A stretch of DNA of 64,000 bases, taken from Phenylobacterium parvum. Lineage in GTDB: Bacteria; Pseudomonadota; Alphaproteobacteria; Caulobacterales; Caulobacteraceae. How positions within the stretch are numbered: position 1 is the first letter of the stretch; each line of letters begins with the position of its first letter. The notes beneath the pieces are model-generated. The model was not told the origin of the DNA and did no database searches. It worked only from the letters and a program-made list of their open reading frames with translations. Both the position numbers and the translations under genes were made by a program. Of the stretch, positions 49,704 through 58,601 are shown piece by piece. Location of the stretch: NCBI RefSeq assembly GCF_003150835.1, contig NZ_CP029479.1, forward strand, positions 1,674,001 to 1,738,000. The letters are read 5' to 3'.

Positions 49704-50308
49704 GCTCCTCCTCCGCCCTCGTGCATGTCATCGACGACGATGAGGCGATCCGCGAGTCCCTCGCCTTCCTGCTCGGCACGGCCGGGATGGACTGCCGGAC
49801 CTGGGAATCCGCCCTGGCCTTCCTTGAGGACGCGGCCCGGGCCACCGGCGACTGCATCGTGACGGATGTCCGCATGCCGGGCATGACCGGCCTCCAGCTG
49901 GTGGCGGAGCTCAAGACCCGGGGGGTCAACACGCCGGTAATCGTCATCACGGGCCATGGGGACGTTCCCATGGCGGTGGAGGCCCTGAAGCGCGGGGTGG
50001 CCGACTTCCTCGAGAAGCCCTTTGACGACGAGGTTCTGCTGGCGGCCATCGCAGAGACCCTCCGAAAGTCCGGCGACCATACAGCCGCCGGCGACGGCAA
50101 CGCCTTCTCAGCCATGCTGGCCTCGCTGTCTCCCCGGGAGACCGAGGTCCTGCAGGGCGTGGTGGTGGGCAAGGCCAACAAGGTCATCGCCCGGGAACTG
50201 GGGATCAGCCCGCGGACGGTGGAGGTCTACCGGGCCAACGTCATGACCAAGACGGGCGCACGGAGCCTCTCCGAGCTTGTCCGGATGTCGATCCTCGCCG
50301 GCTTCTGA
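49700..50308 (+). CDS. fixJ: Response regulator FixJ
   Basis: A 202-residue regulator: receiver domain with DDD at 12-14, phospho-acceptor D56 in [11 protein letters not shown], Thr in [11 protein letters not shown] and Lys in FLEKPF. The LuxR-type HTH is at the C terminus ([39 protein letters not shown], in sections). Activated by FixL, it turns on fixK and other genes. The receiver TGHGD and EKPF patterns are FixJ/NarL-type with no substitutions. Confidence 0.94.
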   Translation: MSSSSALVHVIDDDEAIRESLAFLLGTAGMDCRTWESALAFLEDAARATGDCIVTDVRMPGMTGLQLVAELKTRGVNTPVIVITGHGDVPMAVEALKRGVADFLEKPFDDEVLLAAIAETLRKSGDHTAAGDGNAFSAMLASLSPRETEVLQGVVVGKANKVIARELGISPRTVEVYRANVMTKTGARSLSELVRMSILAGF

Positions 50309-50352
50309 GTCCTTGCGCTGGATCAAGGCGGCGATCGCCGCCGGGCCGGAAC

Positions 50353-50772
50353 ATGCCGCAAGTCCACAAACCCGGGCGCCGAATGCCGCCAGCTGCTTCC
50401 ACTCTTCCGACCCTTGTGCTCGTGGACGACGATGTCGCCCTGAGAAGCGCGCTGAAGTTCGCGCTGGAGCTGGATGGCTACCGGGTGCAGGCCTATGCCT
50501 CCGGCGAAGACCTGCTGGCGGCGGACCTGCCCTCGTGCAATGTCTGCCTGGTGCTGGACGAAAACCTCCCCGGCATGGGCGGGCTGGATTCCCTTGAGGC
50601 CCTCCGCGGCAGGGAGGTGAACCTGCCGGCCCTGCTGATCACCAGCCATCCTGGCCCCGGCCTGCGCCGCCGGGCGGGGCGCTTGCGCGTGCCCATTGTC
50701 GAGAAGCCACTGCTGGACGACGTCCTTGTCCGCAACATCCGCAAGGTCCTAGGCCAGCCTCCCGCCGCCTGA
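50353..50772 (+). CDS. Single-domain response regulator, candidate FixT
   Basis: A 139-residue receiver-only protein: acidic residues D25-D27, phospho-acceptor D69 in LVLDENLPGM, T97 in LLITSHP and K118 in PIVEKPL. There is no output domain. Two cysteines, C62 and C65 (CNVC), sit just before the phospho-acceptor strand. Caulobacter FixT is a receiver-only anti-kinase of FixL with an oxygen-sensitive iron-sulfur cluster, so a feedback role here is plausible. The start could be 50353 or 50383; neither has a clear ribosome site. Confidence 0.82.
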   Translation: MPQVHKPGRRMPPAASTLPTLVLVDDDVALRSALKFALELDGYRVQAYASGEDLLAADLPSCNVCLVLDENLPGMGGLDSLEALRGREVNLPALLITSHPGPGLRRRAGRLRVPIVEKPLLDDVLVRNIRKVLGQPPAA

Positions 50773-50864
50773 GACCCGCTTCGGCTGTGGGAGCGCCGCC
50801 GAATTGCCTCCCCGGGGGCGACCGCCTATAGCTGGGTCCTGCCCCGATCTGCGGACACCTGAAC

Positions 50865-51653
50865 ATGCCGCCCTCCGGCGCCCCTGAACCCGACCCCAGA
50901 GCCCTGATCTCTCAGCCCGCCTACCGGCTGGCGGCCCTGGATTCTGACTTCCTGCTGGGCGAGAGCATGCGCGGCGTGCGCTTCCTGCTCGAGTATGAAA
51001 AGGCCGACCAGACCCTGAAGTCGTGGGGCATCCGCTCCACCATCGTCGTCTTCGGCTCGGCCAGGGTCCGCGAGGACGACCCCGGGGACAAGGGCCGCTG
51101 GTACGCCGAGGCCCGCGCGTTCGGGCGGATCGCCGCCGAGCGGGGCGGCGCTCTCGATGGCCCCACCGGCGCAGGTCCCCGCGACAATGTCATCGCCACC
51201 GGCGGCGGCCCCGGCCTGATGGAAGCCGCGAACCGCGGGGCGGCCGAGGCGGGGGCCCCCACCATTGGCTTCAACATCTCCCTGCCCCACGAGCAGTTTC
51301 CCAATCCCTGGATCACCCCGGGCCTGGCGTTCCGCTTCCACTACTTCGCCATGCGCAAGATGCACCTGGCCATGCGCGCCAACGCCCTGGTGGCCTTCCC
51401 CGGCGGCTTCGGCACCCTGGATGAGCTGTTCGAGATCCTCACCCTGGTCCAGACTGGCAAGGGGCCGCGGGTGCCGATCGTCCTGTTCGACGAGACCTAC
51501 TGGCGCAGCCTGGTGAACTTCGACGTCCTGTCGGAGCGCGGCATGATCGATCCCAAGGACCTGGAACTGATCCGGTTCGCAGACACCGCCGAGGCGGTCT
51601 GGCGCGAGGTCAGCGCCGGCGTCCTTGCTGCCGAAGGCGGGATGAGGCCGTGA
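50865..51653 (+). CDS. LOG-family nucleotide 5'-monophosphate phosphoribohydrolase
   Basis: A 262-residue Rossmann protein with the LOG signature FPGGFGTLDE (about residues 176-185) and upstream IATGGGPGLMEAANRGAAEAG. LOG proteins cleave the ribose-phosphate from cytokinin or purine nucleoside monophosphates; bacterial relatives of this longer type (VFGSARV opening) are often annotated as TIGR00730-like. The start has no strong Shine-Dalgarno, but an upstream in-frame stop limits other options. Substrate uncertain. Confidence 0.88.
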   Translation: MPPSGAPEPDPRALISQPAYRLAALDSDFLLGESMRGVRFLLEYEKADQTLKSWGIRSTIVVFGSARVREDDPGDKGRWYAEARAFGRIAAERGGALDGPTGAGPRDNVIATGGGPGLMEAANRGAAEAGAPTIGFNISLPHEQFPNPWITPGLAFRFHYFAMRKMHLAMRANALVAFPGGFGTLDELFEILTLVQTGKGPRVPIVLFDETYWRSLVNFDVLSERGMIDPKDLELIRFADTAEAVWREVSAGVLAAEGGMRP

Positions 51654-51832
51654 ACGGCCCCGCGCCACAGCGCTCGCCCCTGCGTGAGCTCCGGGACTTC
51701 CTCGCCTCGGCCCTGGCGGGCCTGGGCGTCCTGCGCCGTCGCCCGCCCCCCCTGCCGGAGGTCCCGGCCGTGAATGGCGGGGAGAAGCGCCCCGTGCAGA
51801 CGCCCCCGGAGCCTACTTCCGGGACACCGTGA
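51650..51832 (+). CDS. Short hypothetical protein coupled to the LOG gene
   Basis: A predicted 60-residue protein beginning at a GTG whose GTGA overlaps the LOG stop. It is Pro/Arg-rich with a short amphipathic N-terminal helix (LRELRDFLASALAGLGVL). Third codon positions are strongly G/C like neighbouring genes. Its end overlaps the convergent TPR gene by 20 bp. I do not recognise it and it may not be expressed. Confidence 0.4.
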   Translation: MNGPAPQRSPLRELRDFLASALAGLGVLRRRPPPLPEVPAVNGGEKRPVQTPPEPTSGTP

Positions 51833-52373
51833 AGCGAGCCAGTTCCTTGCGCGGGGCGTCCCACTCGGGATCCAGCTCCGCCGCCTTGGTGTAGTCGAGC
51901 CAGGCGGACCGAATATCGCCGACGCGTTCATGGGCGATGGCGCGGTTGTAATGCGCCTTGGCGGGTTCGGAGACACCCAGCTCCAGGGCCCGGTTGATGT
52001 CCGCCAGGGCGGCCTCGGGCGCCTTCAGGCCAAGGCGCGCCGCACCGCGGTTGACCAGCGCCTCGCCCATTTCCGGCTGCCGCTTGAGGGCGGCCTCGAA
52101 GTCCCTCAGGGCGGCCGGGTACTCCTGGCGGCGCAGCTTGAAGACTCCGCGGTTCACCAGGGTCCCGGCCCTGTCCCGCGCATTGAGGGCCTCGGTATCA
52201 AGGGCGAGGGTGCAGAGCTCTTCGAACTTGCGGTCCAGCTCCCCCGTCACCGCGGCCTCGGAGCAGGCCTGGGCGAAACCGCCGCCCAGGACCGTGATGG
52301 CGGCCTGGGCCGACCCGGCCACCCCGCTGGCCAGCGCGGCGCCGAGGAAGGCGCCCATGTATCGATTCCACAT
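51813..52373 (-). CDS. Exported tetratricopeptide-repeat protein
   Basis: A 186-residue protein with a signal peptide ending SAQA (about residue 24), then three TPR units (DRAGTLVNRGVFKLRRQEYPAALRDFEAALKRQP; MGEALVNRGAARLGLKAPEAALADINRALELG; AKAHYNRAIAHERVGDIRSAWLDYTKAAELDP, quoted here by unit). It is probably a periplasmic scaffold. AGGAG precedes the start at 52373. Neighbours give no functional link. Confidence 0.88.
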   Translation of the reverse strand: MWNRYMGAFLGAALASGVAGSAQAAITVLGGGFAQACSEAAVTGELDRKFEELCTLALDTEALNARDRAGTLVNRGVFKLRRQEYPAALRDFEAALKRQPEMGEALVNRGAARLGLKAPEAALADINRALELGVSEPAKAHYNRAIAHERVGDIRSAWLDYTKAAELDPEWDAPRKELARFTVSRK

Positions 52374-52399
52374 GCGAAACTCCTGGCTCCAGGGGCGCC

Positions 52400-53317
52400 C
52401 TAGGCGCGGGACCGCCCGATCTCTCGCCAGAGGATATAGGTGCTGCTGGCGGCCACCACCATGGCGCCGACCAGGGTCAGGACCGCAGGGGTCTCACCCC
52501 AGACCAGAAAACCGATCAGGCCCGCCCAGACCAGCTGGGTGTAGTCGAAGGGCGCCACCACGGCGACGGGCGCCCTGCGGATGGCCTCGGTCAGCAGGAG
52601 CTGACCGGTCCCCCCGATCAGGCCGGCGGCGATGAGAAGGAGAAGAACACCCGGACTGGGCATGACCCATCCGAAGGGCAGACTGGCCAGGCCCGCCGCT
52701 GTCCCGGCGAGGGTGAAGTAGAAGACGATGGTGGGGCCGGGCTCCGTCCGGCTGATCTCCCGGATGGCGATCATGGCCCCTGCCGATCCCACGGCGGCGG
52801 CGATGGCGAAGAGCACCCCTACCCCAACGAACTGCCTCGGGTCGGGATGGACCATGATGAGCACGCCGACGAAGCCGACCGCCACGGCCAGCCAACGGTG
52901 AATTCCCACGGGCTCCTTCAGGATCAGGGCGGACAGGGCGACCATGAACAGGGGCGCCGAGAAGGAGATGGCCGTCGACTGGGTCAGGGGCAGGAGGCTG
53001 ACCGCCGTGAAGCCGCAGATCATGCCGGTCAGGCCGACAGCGGACCGGGTCAGGTGCGCGCCGGGCCTTCGGGTGCGCAGGACCCCAAACCCGGAGGTCC
53101 GCCAGATGTAGAGCATCACCGGGATGAAGGCGAAGGCGTTGCGGAAGAAGATGATCTCCAGCACCGGGACGCCGCGCTCGGCGCACGCCTTCACGATCGC
53201 CGCGAGGACCGCCATGAGGGCCATGGCGAGAACGCGCAGGAGGATGCCCAGGGCGGGGCTCTGGGCGACCGGGCGGGGCGCCGAAGGGTCCCCGGCGATG
53301 GGGGCCGGCTCGGTCAC
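52400..53317 (-). CDS. EamA/DMT-family transporter
   Basis: A 305-residue protein with about ten membrane segments in two EamA repeats: FFRNAFAFIPVMLYIWRTSG and TQSTAISFSAPLFMVALSALILKEP in the first half, and ATAGLASLPFG, APFDYTQLVWAGLIGFLVWGE in the second. The pattern is common to permeases annotated as S-adenosylmethionine or riboflavin exporters/importers. Starts at a GTG. Substrate unknown. Confidence 0.88.
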   Translation of the reverse strand: MTEPAPIAGDPSAPRPVAQSPALGILLRVLAMALMAVLAAIVKACAERGVPVLEIIFFRNAFAFIPVMLYIWRTSGFGVLRTRRPGAHLTRSAVGLTGMICGFTAVSLLPLTQSTAISFSAPLFMVALSALILKEPVGIHRWLAVAVGFVGVLIMVHPDPRQFVGVGVLFAIAAAVGSAGAMIAIREISRTEPGPTIVFYFTLAGTAAGLASLPFGWVMPSPGVLLLLIAAGLIGGTGQLLLTEAIRRAPVAVVAPFDYTQLVWAGLIGFLVWGETPAVLTLVGAMVVAASSTYILWREIGRSRA

Positions 53318-53338
53318 GGTTCAGATCCGTAAAGGGCC

Positions 53339-54355
53339 TCAGCCCATGGGGTAGAGGATGTCCCGGGTGACCTCGTCGATGGCCTTGAGGACCTCGGGCG
53401 ACAGCACGACGTCTGCGGCGGCGAAGATGTCGTCCAGCTGGTCCTCACGGGTCACGCCGACGATGGTCGAGGCGACGAAGTCATGCTGCTTGGACCAGGC
53501 TGTGGCCAGGGTGACGAGGGACATGCCCGCCTCGGCCGCGATCTTCGCCAGGCGCTCGGTGGTGGCCAGCGACTTCTCATTGACGAAGCGGCGCGCCATC
53601 GTCGCCTGCCGGCCGCCGATCTCGAGATAGCGGCTGAAGCGCGCGCCGGCCGGCAGGGCGCCGCCGTTGTACTTGCCTGACAGCACGCCGCCCGCCAGGG
53701 GCGAGTAGGGAATGGAGCTGACCCCTTCCTGCCGGCAGACCTGGGCCAGCTCGTCCTCAAAGCGGCGGTTGTTCAGGCTGTGGTTGTTCTGGATGGTCTC
53801 GTAGCGGGCGAAGCCCTCACGCTCGGAGGTCGAGAGCGCCTTCATCAGGCCCCAGGAGGTCTCGTTCGAGCAGCCGAGGACCCGCACCTTTCCGGCGCGG
53901 ACCAGTTCGTCCAGGGTCTCCAGGGCGTCCTCGTAGCGGGCGCCATGGTCAGGCCAGTGGGTCTGGTAAAGGTCGACATAGTCGGTGCCGAGACGCCGCA
54001 GGCTGTCCTCGATGGCCCGGGTGATGTTGTGCCGGTCCAGCGCCGTCATGCCGGCCCGCTGGGAGCCCTTGATCCAGCCATGGCTGGGGCCGCAGACCTT
54101 GGTGGCCAGGATGATCCCGTCCCGCCGCTTGGTCTTCATCCAGCGGCCGAAAATCTCCTCGGTCAGGCCGGCCCAGGACTCCTGTGGCGGCACCGGATAG
54201 TTCTCGGCGGTGTCGAAGAAGTTGATCCCCGCCTCGAGGCTGCGGTCGAGAATCCGGAAGGAGGTCTTCTCGTCAGCCTGGGAGCCAAAGGTCATGGTCC
54301 CCATGCAGATCTTGGAAACGACGATCGGGCTGCGGCCCAGGCGCTGATGCTGCAT
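53339..54355 (-). CDS. Aldo-keto reductase, YhdN/Tas-like
   Basis: A 338-residue TIM-barrel reductase: FFDTAENYP (Asp and catalytic Tyr), ILATKVCG (Lys), YQTHWPDH (His), and the NADPH-binding end [20 protein letters not shown]. The insert with [17 protein letters not shown] is typical of Tas-like members. The ATG at 54355 follows GGGGAGA. It would reduce aldehydes or ketones with NADPH; the substrate is not indicated. It is divergent from the aminotransferase gene. Confidence 0.92.
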   Translation of the reverse strand: MQHQRLGRSPIVVSKICMGTMTFGSQADEKTSFRILDRSLEAGINFFDTAENYPVPPQESWAGLTEEIFGRWMKTKRRDGIILATKVCGPSHGWIKGSQRAGMTALDRHNITRAIEDSLRRLGTDYVDLYQTHWPDHGARYEDALETLDELVRAGKVRVLGCSNETSWGLMKALSTSEREGFARYETIQNNHSLNNRRFEDELAQVCRQEGVSSIPYSPLAGGVLSGKYNGGALPAGARFSRYLEIGGRQATMARRFVNEKSLATTERLAKIAAEAGMSLVTLATAWSKQHDFVASTIVGVTREDQLDDIFAAADVVLSPEVLKAIDEVTRDILYPMG

Positions 54356-54501
54356 AGCGGTCTCCCCTGACACGGCGCGGGCCTGATCGCCCGTCTGTCC
54401 GACCCTCGGCTGATAAGCGCGCGCCCGTAGGGTGGCAAGCCTCGCAATCGCAGTCGGAGGCGCTAAGATGCCCTCGGTTCCTGAGCGAGAGGGGCAAGGG
54501 C

Positions 54502-55827
54502 ATGAGCGCGGACTACGGGGACAACCGGCCGGACCTGTCGGCCTTCTGGATGCCTTTCACCGCCAACCGGCAGTACAAGGACGCGCCGCGCCTCCTGGCC
54601 GAGGCCAGCGGCATGTACTACCGCACGGTCGACGGCGATGAGGTCCTGGACGGCACCGCCGGCCTCTGGTGCTGCAACCTGGGCCATGCCCGGGAAGAGA
54701 TCACCCAGGCTGTCTCCCGCCAGCTGGCCACCCTGGACTTCGCCCCGACCTTCCAGATGGGCCACCCCCTGCCCTTCCGGCTCGCGGCGGCCCTGTCGGA
54801 GTTCGCCCCCCCCGGCCTCGACCGGATCTTTTTCACCAATTCGGGGTCGGAGTCCGTCGACACCGCCCTGAAGATGGCCCTGGCCTACCATCGCGCCCGC
54901 GGCGAGGGGCAGAGGGTGCGGCTGATCGGTCGTGAAAAGGGCTATCATGGCGTCGGCTTCGGCGGGATTTCCGTCGGCGGCCTGGTCAACAACCGCAGGA
55001 CCTACCTCACCCTGCCGGGCGCCGATCACATCGCCCACACCTTTGATCCCGAGCGCAACGCCTTCTCCCGCGGCCTGCCGGACCATGGGGCCGAGAAGGC
55101 GGACGAAGTGGAACGGCTGGTCGCCCTGCACGGGGCCGAAACCATAGCCGCCGTCATCGTCGAGCCCGTGGCCGGGTCGGCGGGCGTCCTGCCACCGCCC
55201 AAGGGCTATCTCGAGCGCCTGCGCGCGGTCTGCGACCGGCACGGCATCCTGCTGATCTTCGACGAGGTCATCACGGGTTTCGGCCGCCTGGGCGAACCCT
55301 TCGCCGCCCAGGCCCTGGGCGTCACCCCGGACATCATGACCACCGCCAAGGGCATCACCAACGGCGCCCTGCCCATGGGCGCGGTCTTCGCACACCGGAA
55401 GGTGCACGACGCCATCGTCCAGGGCCCGCCGGCGGCCATCGAGTTCTTCCACGGCTACACCTATTCCGGGCATCCGGTGGCCTGCGCCGCCGCCCTGGCC
55501 AGCCTGGAAATCTACCGGCGCGACGGCCTGTTCACCCGGGTGAAGTCCCTGGCCGGCCTGTGGGAAGACCGTCTCCACGCCCTGCGCGGCAAGCCGAACG
55601 TCATCGACATCCGCAACATCGGCCTGATGGGCGCCATCGAGTTGTCGCCCCGCCCCGACGCGCCGGGCGCCCGGGGCTACGAGGTGCTGGTCAGGGCCCT
55701 GAAGGCAGGGCTGCTGGTGCGGGCGACGGGGGACATCATCGCCCTCTCTCCGCCGCTGATCATCAGCGAGGATGAGATCGGCAAGCTGTTCGAGATCCTG
55801 GGCGGGGTCCTCGACGGCGTCGCCTGA
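54502..55827 (+). CDS. Class-III aminotransferase, omega-amino acid:pyruvate type
   Basis: A 441-residue PLP enzyme. [18 protein letters not shown] is the omega-amino acid transaminase opening, [14 protein letters not shown] the cofactor loop, [13 protein letters not shown] holds the PLP-binding Asp, and [18 protein letters not shown] holds the Schiff-base Lys. Typical substrates are beta-alanine or other omega-amines with pyruvate. It is followed by the methionine operon but separated by a clear promoter and palindrome, so it is not part of it. Confidence 0.92.
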   Translation: MSADYGDNRPDLSAFWMPFTANRQYKDAPRLLAEASGMYYRTVDGDEVLDGTAGLWCCNLGHAREEITQAVSRQLATLDFAPTFQMGHPLPFRLAAALSEFAPPGLDRIFFTNSGSESVDTALKMALAYHRARGEGQRVRLIGREKGYHGVGFGGISVGGLVNNRRTYLTLPGADHIAHTFDPERNAFSRGLPDHGAEKADEVERLVALHGAETIAAVIVEPVAGSAGVLPPPKGYLERLRAVCDRHGILLIFDEVITGFGRLGEPFAAQALGVTPDIMTTAKGITNGALPMGAVFAHRKVHDAIVQGPPAAIEFFHGYTYSGHPVACAAALASLEIYRRDGLFTRVKSLAGLWEDRLHALRGKPNVIDIRNIGLMGAIELSPRPDAPGARGYEVLVRALKAGLLVRATGDIIALSPPLIISEDEIGKLFEILGGVLDGVA

Positions 55828-55860
55828 ACCCGGACCCGGGGCCGGTTCGCCGAAGGTTGA

Positions 55861-55886
55861 CATAAAGACATAAAGATATCTTTATG
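55861..55886. promoter_or_regulatory. Palindrome plus half-site at the head of the methionine operon
   Basis: CATAAAGATATCTTTATG (55869-55886) is an 18-bp perfect palindrome. Another copy of its half, CATAAAGA, abuts it at 55861-55868, giving two direct plus one inverted half-site. It ends 5 bp before the ATG at 55892. This is the obvious operator for the ArsR-type HTH protein encoded immediately downstream. It is striking AT-rich sequence in a GC-rich region. Confidence 0.7.
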
Positions 55887-55891
55887 CGCTC

Positions 55892-56842
55892 ATGCTGAGC
55901 GCCCCCCGCACCGTCGATGTCCTGCGCGCCGCCGGGGAGCCCTCGCGTTTGAGGATCCTCGCCCTGCTGGCCCAGGAAGAGCTGGCGGTCCTGGAGATCT
56001 GCAAGGTGCTGGACCAGAGCCAACCCAGGGTCTCGCGGCACCTTCGGCTCCTGGCGGAAGCGGGCCTGGTGGAACGGTTCCCGGACGGCGCATGGGTGTT
56101 CTACCGCCCCTCGGGAAGGAGCGAGGCCCGCACCCTGGCCGACCAGGTGCTCGCCGCCCTCGACCCTTCCGACGCCGCCCTGGCCAGGGACGCCGAGCGG
56201 CTGGAGGCTGTCCGGACCGAGCGCCGGGCGGCGGCGGACCAGTACTTCGCACGCAATGCCTCGACCTGGGATGAAATCCGCTCGCTGCATGTGGCCGAGG
56301 ACCGGGTGGAGGCCGCCATCCTGCGGGCTGCGGGCCCGGGCCCCTTCGGGCGCCTGGTGGACCTGGGAACCGGCTCTGGCCGGATGCTCACCCTGTTCGG
56401 AGACAGGGCCCGGTCGGGAATCGGGCTCGACCTTTCGCAGCAGATGCTCAACGTCGCCCGCGCCCGGGTCGAGGCGGCGGGCCTGGACTCGGTCGAGCTT
56501 CGGCATGGCGACATCTTCGCCACCCGCCTTCCGGATGGCTGCGCCGACCTCGTGGTCGTGCATCAGGTCCTCCACTACCTGGGCGACCCCGCCGCTGCGG
56601 TGCGCGAGGCGAGCCGGCTGACCGGCCCGGGCGGACGCCTGGTCCTCATCGACTTCGCCCCCCACGCCCTGGAGATGCTGCGCGAGCAGCACCAGCACCG
56701 GCGCCTTGGATTCTCCGCCGCCGAGATGAAGCGCTGGCTGTCCGCCGCCGGCCTCCGCCAGGTGGAGCTGGAAACCCTGCCTCCGGCTCGCGCCGAGGGC
56801 CTGACCGTCTGTGTCTGGACCGCTCAAAGGAGCCCTGCATGA
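55892..56842 (+). CDS. ArsR-type HTH fused to a SAM-dependent methyltransferase domain
   Basis: A 316-residue protein. The N-terminal winged helix (about 1-90: PSRLRILALLAQEELAVLEICKVLDQSQPRVSRHLRLLAEAGLV) is followed by a class I methyltransferase fold: LVDLGTGSGRMLTLFG (motif I), GIGLDLSQQMLNVARARVE, and LVVVHQVLHYLGDP. It lacks ArsR metal-site cysteines. It is first in the methionine operon; in Proteobacteria, ArsR-family SahR regulators control the SAM cycle by sensing S-adenosylhomocysteine. A methyltransferase-like domain that binds SAM or SAH would suit that task. Whether the domain is still catalytic is unknown. It overlaps metF by 4 bp. Confidence 0.85.
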   Translation: MLSAPRTVDVLRAAGEPSRLRILALLAQEELAVLEICKVLDQSQPRVSRHLRLLAEAGLVERFPDGAWVFYRPSGRSEARTLADQVLAALDPSDAALARDAERLEAVRTERRAAADQYFARNASTWDEIRSLHVAEDRVEAAILRAAGPGPFGRLVDLGTGSGRMLTLFGDRARSGIGLDLSQQMLNVARARVEAAGLDSVELRHGDIFATRLPDGCADLVVVHQVLHYLGDPAAAVREASRLTGPGGRLVLIDFAPHALEMLREQHQHRRLGFSAAEMKRWLSAAGLRQVELETLPPARAEGLTVCVWTAQRSPA

Positions 56843-57744
56843 CCGAACCCGCCCTCGGGCCCATCGCCCGCGCCGGGGCCGGCCTGGCCCAGCCTCCCCG
56901 CGTCTCCTTCGAGTTCTCGCCGCCCAAGACCGAGGAGGCCGAGGTCGCCCTCTGGGAGGCGATCCGCCGCCTCGCCCCCCTGAACCCGGCCTTTGTCTCG
57001 GTGACCTACGGCGCCGGGGGCTCGACCCGCGACCGCACCCACCGGACGGTCAGCCGCATCCTGGCCGAGACGCAACTGGCCCCCGCCGCCCACCTGACCT
57101 GCGTCGACGCGAGCCGCGCCGAGGTGGACGACGTGATCCGAGACTATTGGGACGCCGGGGTCCGGCACATCGTGGCCCTGCGCGGCGATCCGCCCGGCCA
57201 GATCGGCGGGGTCTATGTCCCGAGGCCTGACGGCTACGTGAACGCCACCGAGCTGACCGCGGGAATCCGCGCCATCGGCCCCTTCGAGGTCAGCGTCAGC
57301 CTCTATCCCCAGACCCACCCCGAAAGCGGATCGGTCGATCACGACATCGACGTCCTGAAGGCCAAGATCGACGCCGGGGCGACGCGGGCCATCACCCAGT
57401 TCTTCTACGACACCGACGGCTTCCTCCGGTTCATGGACCGGGTCCGCAAGGCCGGCGTCACCATCCCGATTTCGCCGGGCATCATGCCGGTCTCGAACTT
57501 CAAGGGCCTGAAGCGCATGGCGGGGCCCGTCGGCATCCCCCTGCCCGGCTGGCTGGGCGCCCTGTTCGAGGGCCTGGACAAGGACCCGGAGACCCGCCGA
57601 ATGATCGCCGCCGGCGTCGCCGCCGAGATGTGCGTGAAGCTGGCCGAGGAAGGCTATTCCGACTTCCACTTCTACACACTGAACCGGGCCGACCTGGTCT
57701 ACGCCATCTGCCGGATCCTCGGCCTCCGGGAGACCGCCGAATGA
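56839..57744 (+). CDS. metF: 5,10-methylenetetrahydrofolate reductase
   Basis: A 301-residue flavoprotein TIM barrel. VSFEFSPPKTEEAE is the MetF opening, FVSVTYGAGGSTRDRT the FAD loop, HIVALRGDPPG a substrate motif, and AITQFFYDTDGFLRFMDR holds the conserved Phe/Tyr region. It makes 5-methyl-THF, the methyl donor for methionine synthase, whose two-part gene lies two genes downstream. Overlaps the genes on each side by 4 bp. Confidence 0.95.
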   Translation: MTEPALGPIARAGAGLAQPPRVSFEFSPPKTEEAEVALWEAIRRLAPLNPAFVSVTYGAGGSTRDRTHRTVSRILAETQLAPAAHLTCVDASRAEVDDVIRDYWDAGVRHIVALRGDPPGQIGGVYVPRPDGYVNATELTAGIRAIGPFEVSVSLYPQTHPESGSVDHDIDVLKAKIDAGATRAITQFFYDTDGFLRFMDRVRKAGVTIPISPGIMPVSNFKGLKRMAGPVGIPLPGWLGALFEGLDKDPETRRMIAAGVAAEMCVKLAEEGYSDFHFYTLNRADLVYAICRILGLRETAE

Positions 57745-58601
57745 GACTCGCCCTGCTCACCGGCCTGCTGGCCGCCGGCGCCGCCATCGCCGCGCCCACA
57801 AGCCCGCCGGAGTGGAGCGCCCCGACCGATCCCTTCCGGGTGGCCGACAACCTCTACTACGTGGGTACGGCGGGGATCTCGGCCTGGCTCATCACAACGC
57901 CCAAGGGGCACATCGTGATCGACGGGGCCATGCCGACGAGCGCGCCCCTGATCCAGTCCAGCATCCGCCGGCTCGGCTTCCAGCCGAAGGACGTGAAGAT
58001 CCTCCTGAACACCCACGCCCACTTCGACCACACGGGCGGGCTGGCCGACCTCAAGCGCGACACCGGCGCCCGCCTGCTCGCCAATCCCGCTGACCGGAAG
58101 GCCCTGGAGACCGGGACCTATCCGGGCTGGGAAGAGAACCGCGGACTCGACTTCGCCCCCGTCAAGGTCGATGGCGACCTCAAGGATGGGCAGCCTGTCC
58201 GCCTCGGCGACGCAGTCCTGACTCCCCGCTTCACCCCGGGCCATTCCCCCGGCTGCACCACCTGGACCTTCCAGGTGAAGGACAAGGGCCAACCTCTGAA
58301 CGCACTTCTCTACTGCTCCACCTCGGTGGCGGCCAACCGGCTTGTCTCGCGCGAGCGAGGGCCACAATACCCAGGTATTGTCGGGGACTACCGCCGGAGC
58401 TTCGCCCTGCTGAAGACCTTCAGGGCCGATGTCTTCCTGGCGCCCCACGCCGAGCAGTTCGGACTTCCGGAAAAGCGCGCGCGGCTGAAGGCGGGCGGCG
58501 CCAACCCCTTCGTTGACCCTGGCGAACTGGCCCGTCGGGTCGCCGCCAGCGAGGCCGACTTCAACCGTGAACTGGCCCGCCAGGAGGCCCGAGCGAAATG
58601 A
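57741..58601 (+). CDS. Subclass-B3-like metallo-beta-lactamase-fold protein
   Basis: A 286-residue exported protein with a signal peptide ending AAIAAPT (about residue 18). The zinc ligands of subclass B3 are all present: H92, H94, D96, H97 in [11 protein letters not shown]168 in GHSPGCTTW, and H236 in APHAEQFG. Caulobacters are known to carry chromosomal B3 enzymes (for example CAU-1). It is locked between metF and metH by 4-bp overlaps on both sides, so it is co-expressed with methionine synthesis. Beta-lactamase activity is possible; its natural role may differ. Confidence 0.9.
   Translation: MRLALLTGLLAAGAAIAAPTSPPEWSAPTDPFRVADNLYYVGTAGISAWLITTPKGHIVIDGAMPTSAPLIQSSIRRLGFQPKDVKILLNTHAHFDHTGGLADLKRDTGARLLANPADRKALETGTYPGWEENRGLDFAPVKVDGDLKDGQPVRLGDAVLTPRFTPGHSPGCTTWTFQVKDKGQPLNALLYCSTSVAANRLVSRERGPQYPGIVGDYRRSFALLKTFRADVFLAPHAEQFGLPEKRARLKAGGANPFVDPGELARRVAASEADFNRELARQEARAK

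Noticed and set aside
55828..55891. SAM or cobalamin riboswitch ahead of the methionine operon
   Set aside because: Only ~64 bp is available, taken up by the palindrome and half-site; no SAM-I, SAM-II or B12-box pattern is visible.
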